Origin: Marsupella aquatica | Lineage: Eukaryota; Marchantiophyta | Length of the DNA: 64,000 nucleotides | NCBI GenBank assembly: GCA_973895155.1 | Contig: OZ316892.1 | Coordinates: 23,436,001-23,500,000, forward strand | Reading direction: 5' to 3' | Shown here: positions 23,966 to 34,415 of the stretch, piece after piece | Layout: each line of letters begins with the position of its first letter | Numbering within the stretch: the first letter of the stretch is position 1 | Notes under the pieces: model-generated | Seen by the model: only the letters and a program-made list of their open reading frames with translations | Told to the model about the DNA's origin: nothing | Databases searched by the model: none | Position numbers and translations under genes: made by a program

Positions 23966-24715
23966 TTTAAACCGCAAATACGGGTATAAGGGGCTCTGGG
24001 TTACCCGGAGTCCTCATTCTCAACTGCATCCAACACTTGAAACAGCGGAAAGCACAGCAGCGCCTCTCTTGAGCCATTTGATTTGCATTGAAAGCTGCAC
24101 TTACCCTCAGCCATCAGATCAGATCTATGGCTCAAATCGTAGGTCTCATTGAGATCTACATCTGTGATAAAAAGCAGGCAAAATGGTTGAACATTTTGCG
24201 AGAAATAACAAAAAAACAAATGGGGCAATCTGATTGGCCAAATTTGAAATTTGAATTTCAGGGGGAAGGGCCGATCTGAGCCGTCTCCATTTGTTGTCTC
24301 CATAAATCTCGTCCGTCCATCATAGTGGCCAATCTATGGCTCAAAAGAAAGATATCAAAGAGATCTATGGATGGGTTTTGTCCGTTTTATAAATGAATTA
24401 ATATTTTTCAAACAAAAAATAAAACAAATCCAAGCCTTCCTAGCCGTCGATTTCGTTAATTTTCAATCTTTGTCGTCCATTTTGTAATGCCTCTAGAAAT
24501 CTTATTCATCCATGTTAGAAGGCGATCTAGGGTGCAAAATAAAGATCTCAATGAGATCTACCACTGGGTATTTTTTGTTTTGAAAATAAGTAAATAGTTT
24601 TGAGTATAAAATTCGCTGAACTTTCAAGTTTCCAGCCATTCCTCCTCCCCGATCCTGGGTTTCTATGCGCCGTACAATACAAGAGGTCCTTATATACCGG
24701 GAGTTGTGGTTTAAA
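23966..24715. mobile_element. MITE inserted only in duplication copy A (MITE-2)
   Basis: Copy B reads straight through this place (TTTCCTTCAAATAAAATCC at ~42908), which is the empty site. In copy A about 745 bp lie between TTTAAA and TTTAAA, a likely target duplication. The ends are inverted repeats: AAACCGCAAATACGGGTATA at the left, and the complement of TATACCGGGAGTTGTGGTTT at the right. Inside are several GATCTATGGCTCAAA-like and GAGATCTA-like strings, also found at 6865-6975. No coding. The insertion is younger than the segmental duplication. Confidence 0.8.
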
Positions 24716-24727
24716 TAAAATCCAGTT

Positions 24728-24755
24728 GTTTGTGGGGGGGGGGGGGGGGGGGGGT
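24728..24755. repeat. Poly-G run (~20 or more G)
   Basis: A run of about 22 G just right of MITE-2; copy B has only TTTGGGAGG here. Its length may be inaccurate because such runs are hard to sequence. Confidence 0.8.
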
Positions 24756-25261
24756 GCTCCCACCCATTTCAGTGAGAACTTCAAAACTCTCATAACACTA
24801 TTGAAACTTGAACAAAGCAAGAAACTTTGTTTCAACCAGACGGCAAACTTGGGTTTTATATTGGGTTGCCAGGGAACTCAGATTTTTCAGTACCTTTCTC
24901 GTATGAAGTACACCTGGTAGAGTGTAGTGCTCTCCATATAGTACAATCATGCATACAAAAGTGCACATCATATTCTGGGGAACTTTTGAATGCCATCTCA
25001 TTAGTTCAGCACAGGGGGCGATGAATGGCTCAAAACATAAAGCCCACTGACAGTTACTTTCCAGAGGAATTCACGTCTCAGAAAAGTTTCTAGTACTCGT
25101 TTACATTCCAGAGAAACTCACATCTCAGAAACGTTTGTAGTGTTCATTTACATTCATGAGAAACTCGCGTGTCAGAAAAGTTCATAGTATTTACGAAATC
25201 ACCAGAAAATCATTTTTATGGTAGGGAGGTCCTTTGATGGGAATACTTATGAACTTTTCTG

Positions 25262-25480
25262 AGTTGTGAGTTTCCAAATTCACGTACCCTGGCAACCCAG
25301 TAGTACATCTGCAGTAGATAAAATCCACGATTTGTTCTTGCTTGACCATTAGTTCTGGATGTCTAGCTGACAAAATTCGATTTCCCACTTTCTTTCCATA
25401 TTTTGCGGTTTTCAGCTGCAGGTTGTGCAAAGGTTCCGTGCCTACAAGATCTAATCCTGTACCTTGCTGGATACACATGA
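25262..25480 (-). other. Exon-like open stretch, copy A
   Basis: On the minus strand about 65 codons (LDLVGTEPLHNLQLKTAKYG, GNRILSARHPELMVKQEQ, DFIYC) are open and end at a good donor (CCAGG|GTACGT). In copy B (43505-43700) the frame stays open with few residue changes, but the donor is lost (GAACTT). Shared open frame over a diverged duplication hints at a former coding exon. I do not recognise it. Confidence 0.4.
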
Positions 25481-25589
25481 AGTGGTTTCTACAGACGAAA
25501 CCCCCGTAAATGTTTATTATAATCTGAAGTTTTGTGGTAGTACCTGGACTCCAGCCCATAACCCTGTGCAAATGCCAATTGCCCATCTA

Positions 25590-28500
25590 ACTATCTGAGT
25601 ATAATATAGGCCTACATTGAATGATTCGTGTCATTAATTTTGACATGACTTCACATCACATTCGGATTTTATCAGATCACGCAATACGCAGATTTCGCAC
25701 TAATCAGATTCCGTACTCTGGTGGAGTGCAGTACAGATCGACGACAGAGCTTCATTCAATTAGTTGATTCCGTCATTCACAATGATCCAGAAGAAGTTGG
25801 ATCCCGATCGATTCATTCTTCGTGAGCATCCATTAAGCTTTTTGTTCCCCCGTCTCATGTTCTTATTGAGAGATTTCAAATGCAGGTCATCAACACTTCC
25901 ATTTTTTTCACTCTGTCCAGTGCTATACAAGTAGATGGCCCCCTGAGCTACACCGACTCCGTCAAATGGCACGAAGTCACATTGAGACAAATCAGTCAAA
26001 TTAATACTCTGTTATTTGCGTCCTGTCAACTCTGGAAATATTCGAGGCTGTTAGCAGTCGAGCCACGATGGTCCAATACATTCGGTTTGCTGCATGTGCA
26101 TGCAGAAAAGAGAAAGTACGGACAGCAATTTGCAATGCAAGGACGCTACAAGAGCCTCAACGTACTCCAGTTCCCAATTGCATCTTCTTCATAATTCTAC
26201 ATTTGACCAAGGACAGGTTGTATTAAACCACAGCTCCGGGTATTAAACGAATGCAGACAGTAGTACAATCACGGGGTTCACTCTCGGTGTCTGGGGTCAA
26301 CGAAAGAGTAATCACAGATCTTGCATGCATTGGTCTTCCAATTGAACCTCATGAGCACGATTGGCTTCTTGGACACTCATGACTCATCTTCATCACTACG
26401 TTACAACTTTCCAAGAAGACTCGATCAGATTCTTGTGGTGAGCATCATGACAAAGGGAGCCTAGCCTCACCTAAGTGAAGCTCAAGCATGGAATTTGGCT
26501 CAGGTGGGGGTTGAAATGTAGAGGTTATTGACCTTGCCTATCAAACTTGTCTTCCTCGTAATCTTGGTCCATGGTCAACTTTCACCACCAGGTACCACTA
26601 CTTTAGGAAACCATTATGATGACTCGCCCTACCGTTCTCGCTTTGTATTACAGTAGTCACGAGGCAACATGACTGTGATCACATGGTTCTAGTCTCGGTG
26701 GAATCACATTGAAAGGCCCATCCCAGCTATAGAAGCCATCTAGTACACAAGGCCGAGAAAAGGAACATTCTCTCAGATTAATTTTCCTGCCACCTACCCC
26801 ACCCAAGAAATAGGAGCCAATGGCATTGGCCCTTTCTTGAGGGAGGCACAAGCCATTAATATATATCTTCCATTTCAGCATATGAGATTAGATTTCTAAA
26901 ATTTATAGGCCCATGGTACTTCAAGGTTCTTGGGTGTTGTAGCTAGACTAGTATGTGAGCACAATGAGGTGCTCCTCCAGGGTATAGGTCCTCTTCAATC
27001 GTCTGACCTCAGCATCTCTTAACTATGGTGAAGCTGTGTTTTTGTTAACCTAGCCGGACACTAGAAAGTATCAACAAGAAGCTCATGCTGCTGCTAGTAG
27101 CACCTCCTTTCTACCACCCTCCATGTTGAGGTATCTTCTTGGACTTGAGGGTATTACTTAGTGTCTTGGTGGAGTCTCCATTGTGCAATTTCTGTGCTAG
27201 TGGGAAAATAAACCACTTAAGTTGTGTCAAAGAGCATGCCAAACACAACAGTTTTTGAGTTTTGATTTGAAACACACTAGCCCATGCTTGCAATATTTGG
27301 TTGGAACTTGGTGCCCCCCCCCCACACACACACACACATGCAACGTTTTAAAAGCTTAGACCAAAAATGACGAAATACAATGGACTTTTTACCCGTTATT
27401 ATTATTCATTTGGAATCTTCTTGGAATGTTTAAATATCTGGTTAAAACAACCTTATCTTTCTTATAAGGCTCAAAATTGGATCTAAAATAACCTATTATT
27501 CTGGTAAGGTCAAAATGAGATTGGATCTCCACAAAACTTCTCGACAAATTGGAGGACGGTCGTTTTGAAGAAACCCAATGTTCACTCAATAGGCCGGCCA
27601 AGAATGGCTAGGAATAAATAATTTAGAAGCTCTGACTTAAAGTCTGAGCCCAGGGCACTTTACTCCAAAAGCATAGTGACAGCCCTTATAGGTGATGTAC
27701 CTAACATTGCACATAGGCAGGGCCACACAGTCAAGAGAAGAGGACGTCTTCCTTTGGTATTGTTGATTCCAAACTCATGTTATCGTACTGAAAACACATG
27801 TTTGAATAGATGCATAATTAGGAATCTCACATGGGCAAAAGGTTCCCTCAAAAAGTAGAAAAAATAAGGAGGATAAAATACCAATTAGAGTCCTGGAATG
27901 TAGTGTTTTTCCAGTTACAGTAACCTGAAACTGACCATGTGGATGCATTGCCTCCTGCGAGGCCCAAGGCAACGACGATATGCGGTGGCACATGATATTC
28001 ATGTGGACTTATTAAAGATGAACTGCTACAATATTCTCCTTGCGAACCACGAGCGTTCTCCTCAAACCCAACTAGTGACCGAAAGGTATAATACCAGTGA
28101 GAAGACTCTCTTAGGTAAGGGGTCGGGCCTTTCTCGAGCATGAGACAACTTCACAAATGAGTCCGTTAAATAGGCCTAAATACAATGCACACGTACACAA
28201 CGGGCCTTTGTGTTCTCATGCTTTCTCCCCTGGCAGAGCGTCGATGAGCTGTCTACACAAAATCATTTTAATTCCGACCTATTAATCTTGCGTCTCAGTT
28301 TATTACCGTTTTTCTTTAGACTTAGTTCCTTCCTGTCTTTGCAGGCTATTTCTTTCCATAGCTGCCGCAGCCCCATGTTGGATTCGAACTCGAAGCTGAA
28401 ATCCATGCATAGGATCAAAGCGAAGCGATCCGTGCTTTCTATTGTAATTTATCGAGGTTCAACACAAGTTGAAAGAATGTTTTCCTATCGAAAATAAAGG

Positions 28501-31500
28501 GGAATATCTGTCCCTCTTTCCTACAAAAGCGAAAATGAAAAGGGGGAATAATGCCTGGGCAAAGTTTAAGGGCTACACGTACTTCTCTTCATCGATTGCC
28601 GATTCTTCCCGATGACTATTTCATCTTCTGTTGACTTTGCCACATGTAATGCAAATGATTGTGCATGGAACGATGATTTCGACTTGGAGATCAACATCGA
28701 TCACATTGTTCAATTGCATAAGATTAAAGGCACCCAGTTCTCCCACCAGTGTAGCGGGTATTCCTCGGCTATCCTGATTGAGTACATGTCTTTAAAATGC
28801 CTTCGAATATATTTTTGTCTAGTACACGGGTTTGAGCAAAGGTGAACTGTTCTGGCCCATCGACTATCAACGGATGTAGCTCCAATCTTCTTGGACGTGG
28901 TGATCTTACTTCATTTGCTCTTAACTTGTCTGTTGCTTTGCTTTTTCCTTCTGAATTCTCTGCATAGCTGGAGTCAATTCTGTATGGCAATTCAACGTGG
29001 ACTGGGCACCCGTGTGCACACTCTCCTCACAAAATTCAACTATCGCAGTCTGTGTGCAACGACGTATATTATGGCTAGTCTATTAAGCTTCAATCAAGAA
29101 CAGCGAACGAATGCCGTTGTGATCAGACCCAAAAGCATGATCGATCGCCAATCCTTCGTGGCTGTAAACTTGTGAACTTGATGATCACCGCCCCTGAAGT
29201 TAAGCGCGGAAGCACATTCCCTGACAAAGCGTGCGAATGCGGATCGCAAATGTTGCGAAAGTCGTGTTGACCAGACGACAGAAGTACGGCCACTGTATGT
29301 CATAATTATGCAGTCCCGCTTCATGACTGCGATTCGTGGAGCTTTCAATTCCCCTCACCTTTCAATTCCCAATTTCCCATGCTCGAGTCTTTTAAGAACG
29401 ACGCCTACTAGACAAAAAAACCCAAACATGTCTCAGGATGAACATCTCTTCCCGAGAACGGGGAGGTTGTGATTAAACTGAGTTATTGTAATACGTATAA
29501 CGAGCAAAACTGAATTTTGGCCACTAAATTCAAATCACATTTCCGGCCCACTCAGTAGACTAATACAGCGAGGATACAGCTTTCTCGATCTAGTCAATAA
29601 GACAACCCATTAGGATTCACACCCCCTAAAATAGAACTACTTTCAAATATAACACTTGGGCCCACTATCCACTCTCTAACATCGACTGTAGCAATAGCCT
29701 CATTTGAAATTTAAATCGAAACCTGTAGATGTGGACCAATCTCAAATTGGCAAACCGCAAAGTGCATTCGACAGAGTGCTGCATGGAGGAATCGTCTGCT
29801 TAAATCAATGTTTCCTATTCTATTTTTGGGACCGAGCCAAGGTGGCAACTGCCACAACGGCCCAGGAGGAGCAGGGCAGGACACCTACGTAGTTTCTGAT
29901 AAATTTCCTACACAATTGGATCCTCCCAAATCTAATGAACTGTAGTGTCGATTCCGCCTTACCGCATGCCAAATTTTGGTGAATTTACCCACTTTTCTTC
30001 TCAATTTTTCCTCAGTGCCATCCCGCCAAAACCTGTCTGATAAGATTTTGACGGACATTTGCCGAACTGAGGTCAGCTTAAATGGCACGTGCTGTCTAAA
30101 CTAGATTGTAGTGAATCCAAAACTGTTGATTGAACCCAAAACTGTCTGAACCGACAGTAGTGAAGTGAAGTGAAGGAGTGAACTATTGTAGTGAATCCAC
30201 AACTGTTGGTGTTATTAAGAATCAGAACTTGCTGGTGCTCTCTTCGTGCCACATTGTCATCGCCCCTGAACCAAGATTGAAAGCTATCCTAGCCAGAAAT
30301 TTGCTTGGTGAGATCCCATTTGACCACTTCAGGTACATATTCTACTACCGTAATTGGCTGGGCAGGGCGCCAGGGCTAGTCCTATACTAGTCAGAGACAT
30401 TAGGGAGTTTCAAGCTTCAGAGAATAATGATGGCTTTTGCCATAGCTTTTTCACAAGGTGACGTAAAAGTATTTAATTTTTTCTTTTGGCTAGCCTGTAC
30501 AGTGACTTATGGTCATGGCACTGACAAATCTTTAAGGCAAAAAGTTGTGGATTATGAATTGGGTAGTCCATACCTTTTTCTGTCAGTAACCTTAATTAAC
30601 TACTCACTTATGGTCCATCAAATTTGAAGCCTTGAGATGTCCTATTGGAGTTTATGGTCCAGGACATCTGAACCCATTAGCTGGACCCAAAGCCAAAGTT
30701 TTCTGAGGTGGACAGAAAAATGGTGAGGGCCAGTGTTGTTTGGCCTCTCTTCTGAGTAACAGAGTCACTCGGGCTGCTGGGCAGCAGCTGACTGGCCCAG
30801 GGGAGAAGTGAGGGTGAGGAAGTGAGAGAGAGTTTGGAGTTTAGGGTTTCCCAACTTGACCCTCTCAATGGCAGCCAAACACAATTTGAAACAAAAATGA
30901 GGAGATTCGTAAGACAAGCCGGATCCATCATGGCACCTAGCACTTGGAGCTGTCATATTTAGGGTTTAAGGTTTACAACTGTGTATATATAACAGTGCAA
31001 AAGAGCAAAAGACACCAAACGGGAAGACAGGATCCCAGAGGCACGAGCGCTGATAAATGGGGGACAAAAAGGGAAAGGTCCATGAAAACCAAAAAGCCAA
31101 AGAGCCAAAAAAGCCCCAGAGCCAAATGGCCAGAGGGTCCCATGAACAGCAAAAGAATTATGTACGTGCTTGATTGTGGAACAGTTTGCGTTGTAGTTTT
31201 CAAATACTGAACTATGGCAGGTAGAAAAGGTACACTACTCATAAGAAAGAGGTATCAACTTGCTGAACCTAGGGGCAAACAGCAACAGAAATATACTAGT
31301 GCAGTTGAGCAACGAACCTACGATTCAAATATCTTCAGATTTGCTTTTTATTTATTCCTAAACACACACCAGGCCACAAGGTCCAAGACAACTTCAACTT
31401 AAAATCCAAACAATCTACTGACAGTAAGTGCGTAATTATTTGAACTAAATGCACGTCATCTGGTCACTAAAATCAATACTTCAACCCACTTTACCATAGA

Positions 31501-32060
31501 TAAGTGCTGCCTGCGTATATAAGTGCAGTCTGTGGTTAAGTGCAGGACAGCCCGGACGGCCATCTTGGCCCCTAGTATTACAGCAGTTTCCCTTGAAAAT
31601 GTACAGTATCTACATAAATGCAGATAGACCTCAGTAAACAACCAAATATGGCAACTGCAGGATCAATACATAAGTGCATTATCATCTATAAGTGTACACA
31701 TGCATCCATGTGAAGCATTTATTGATAAGTGGAACAGACATTACATACATAATGAGTTTCATGCACTTTTCCAATTGCATAGTGCAGGCTTGGGGTACGA
31801 GGAGTTGGATGTATGTGATCTGACAGTACATAAAAGAAAATGCAAGAACGATAATTTTCCATGCACTTATTGGGTAGTGCAATCATGCTCATATGGAGAA
31901 GTACATAAAGGATATCCAGTGCATTTATAACATTGTGCATATTAAGGTGGATAATTAAGTGGAGGCTTGAAGCGTTTTTCCAGGCGCGTGCACTTAGGCT
32001 CGGTACTCTTGGATGTTGAGTGGGTTCTTAAGCTATCTCCATCCTCACATGAAAGTCTCA
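25590..32060. other. Long region without a recognisable gene
   Basis: 25590-26965 matches 43830-45464 except for ~215 bp present only in copy B at 44150-44365. 26965-32060 is single-copy here. It holds a C-run followed by CA repeats (27314-27340) and, at 31420-31960, a cluster of short TAAGTGCA-like words. Open frames are short, overlap on both strands and show no family pattern. Confidence 0.45.
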
Positions 32061-32075
32061 AATGTCTATAAATCT

Positions 32076-32831
32076 ACATGAGGCACATGGGCACGGACCT
32101 GGACTAATATATAGAGAAGGGGGGAGATGTTGAAAGCAAGCAACACCACCAACCAGATCGGAACAAAGCGAGCAACAACAGCAACGGTGGACCAATGCAC
32201 ATCGTCGGCATGAGAGCTCACGCTGCTTCGCATAGCCATAGCCATCTTGATGGGCAGCACGGTTCTTTTGGACCCTGGAGGCACTCACCATGCAGGGCAC
32301 GACCACAGACCGAAAGATGCCAGCCAGGTAACTGAAGCCCCTCTTCGGCGTATAGTCATCTCACAAGTGCTAGAGCTGGGAATCGTTGCGCATTCCGTAA
32401 TCATTGGACTTTCGCTGGGAGTATCTCAGAGTCCTTGCACCATTCGACCACTGATGGCAGCGGTCGTCTTCCATCAATTCTTCGAGGGCTTTGCGCTGGG
32501 CGGCTGCATTTCGCAGGCGGGATTCAAGAAGATGTCGGCTGGCATGGAATCATGGCGACGTTTTTTGCAATTACAACTCCGTTCGGGGTATGCTTGAATG
32601 GGCATAGGAATTGCCTCCGGCTACGACCAGAACAGCCCCCATGCTCTGATTGTCGAGGGCGTGTTTGACTCGTTATCTGCGGGAATTCTCATTTACATGG
32701 CCTTGGTGGACCTCATTGCCGCCGACTTCTTGAGTAGAAGACTACGCTGTGACCGCCAGCTGCAAGTAATCTCATTTATCTCTCTATTTGGAGGAGCTGG
32801 GGCCATGGCTGCGATTGCCATTTGGGCATAG
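32076..32831 (+). pseudogene. ZIP family zinc/iron transporter, C-terminal half, frameshifted
   Basis: ZIP proteins move zinc or iron into the cytosol across the plasma or vacuolar membrane. Present here: the His-rich variable loop ([18 protein letters not shown] at ~32192-32245), then the ZIP signature in the next frame ([60 protein letters not shown]), then [11 protein letters not shown], then [20 protein letters not shown] and [11 protein letters not shown] through to the end IAIWA. The conserved H-S and H-Q-x-x-E metal residues of helices 4 and 5 are there. At least three frame changes (~32290, ~32550, ~32595) break it, and the first three helices are missing upstream. A 5'-truncated pseudogene; introns cannot explain such closely spaced shifts. 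Confidence 0.85.
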
Positions 32832-33174
32832 TCAAATTTCTTTTCGTCCCTTGACCTACCCACCCACAAAATTAAATTAATTGACCATCCATTGGAGAAT
32901 TGTGACCCGGTGTGCCTTAAATTGGCACAAGGGAGCTTACCCCGCAATAAAAGACGCCTTCAATTCTTTGCACCGTTTCTACTTCTAGGCTGCGGACGAC
33001 AGAATAAGTAGCGGCCGGGAGAGCCTAAAATGGAGGGAGATCAATGGACGAAATTGCTAACCCAAATCTAAGAGCTAATTATACTCCCGTAAAGCAAGCA
33101 CAACAGACGTGCGGCGCACGCCTGAACTACAAAGAATTCTAAGGTCATATATTTGCGTGCTGTCACCAGTACTT

Positions 33175-33490
33175 CGTCTACCTAGCTTACTAGCTAGTAA
33201 CGCGGAGGTTTCAAACAGGTTCGGCATGGGATGGTTTTGAATGTTCGATACGTTTCGTCTACCTAGCTTACTAGTAACGCGAAGGATTCCAACAGGTTCC
33301 GCATGGGTTAGTTTTGAGTGTTCGATACTTTTCGTCTACCTAGCTTACTAGTAACGGAGAGGTTTCCAACAGGTTTCGCTTGGGATAGTTTTGAGTGTTC
33401 GATAGTTTTTATGTACCTAGTTCACTAGTAACGCGCGCGGAGGTTTCCAACAGGTTTCCCTGGGAATAGTTTTGAGTGTTCGATAATTTT
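33175..33490 (+). repeat. Type I minisatellite, four units
   Basis: Units start at about 33175, 33256, 33333 and 33409, with the same CGTCTACCTAG opening (ATGTACCTAG in the last). Same copy number as at 11632, as expected from the segmental duplication. Confidence 0.85.
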
Positions 33491-33662
33491 CAGTCCTGAG
33501 AAGGAACTCGACCATTCGAAGGTAGTGCAGGGAACTCAATCATTCTAAGGTAGTGCAGGGAATCTCGTTCGCGATCTTGTTTGGAAATATTCATTGCCAA
33601 ACTGTGTTACATGCGAAACAAAGCGGAAGTTTAGGATTTAGGTTTACTCAAAGCCAATCGAT

Positions 33663-34415
33663 ATGTCGGAGAATGTACTAGATATGTGCCAGCGAAAGCT
33701 GAGGTTATTAGGTTACCAGTTTGACAATGATGCAGGGGAGCAAACAGGCGATACGATGATCATAGTCGGAGGCAACAGAGCGGACCCGATATTTGCTCAC
33801 AAATCAGTACTGGTGTGTGATACGGGCGCCCAATCATCTGACTATTTGCTCGTTTGCACTTTCTTCTTTCAAGAAACAAAATAGTTTCCAAATCGCATGA
33901 TAGAAGTCTCAATGCTGTAGCAATAGCTCTTCACAGCATGTATGTACGCAGAAGTAGATGAAGTCCTGCAATCCAAGTTACACCCTAAAATTGATATATA
34001 TTGCATCATTGACGGTTTTTTTCCCTGAGAAAATTGGCAGACAAGCGAATCAACAGTACTAAGTAAAATTTTCCAAGCCAGGACCGGGGAACAGCAGATA
34101 GGAGCACTTTATATCAATGATGCTTCTCTCAAAGCCATACGCGCAATGATTAGATTTTTCTACATTGCTGAAGTAGACTTCACTGAAGCTCCTGCCGAAG
34201 AGTTAGCGGAAGTCGCTCTTAAATATGATGTTGCCCGTCTCCGGATGGTATGTGAGGAACATCTAGCAAAAACAATAAACATAGAGAACATGACAAAGAG
34301 GTTGTTGTTTGCTAAGAAGTTTGACTCCTCTATTATCCTGGCAGCGGCTATAAAGTTCTTTAAAGCAAACTTTGACGATGCCGTTCCGGGTTTCATGTCG
34401 GAATGTTGTAAGTAG
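33663..34415 (+). CDS. BTB/POZ protein, type I, copy in duplication B (two exons)
   Basis: Exons 33663-33812 and 34041-34415 join in phase 0 to about 174 residues. The start is ATG of MSENVLD; the upstream ATG used in the 12057 copy is followed by a stop here. BTB features as in its sister: QRKLRLLGYQFDND, MIIVGGNRADPIFAHKSVL, STVLSKIF, LYINDASL, RFFYIAEVDF, VALKYDVARLRM, KKFDSSIILAAAIKFF, ending SECCK. Nearly all exon 2 residues agree with the 12057 copy, with M-to-V after RLR and A-to-V before PGF. RDEP is changed to RADP. Intron 33813-34040 (GTGTGTG...TGGCAG). Open frame kept after the duplication suggests it may still be expressed. Confidence 0.85.

Larger units (their letters stand above)
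11400..26965. repeat. Segmental duplication, copy A
   Basis: The order minisatellite, type I BTB gene, flank, hydrophobic exon remnant, F-box gene, MITE, exon-like stretch is repeated in the same direction at 32985-45464. Matches run nearly throughout. Copy A has extra DNA at about 13.35-15.19 kb (GC-rich minisatellite), 18.23-18.57 kb, 21.9-22.7 kb and 23.97-24.71 kb. Homology stops at ~26960, where copy B runs into the copia element. Confidence 0.85.

Noticed and set aside
26657-26881. Possible retrotransposon integrase tail (WDGPFNVIPP)
   Set aside because: The resemblance is a few residues only, and copy B has a one-base deletion in the frame.
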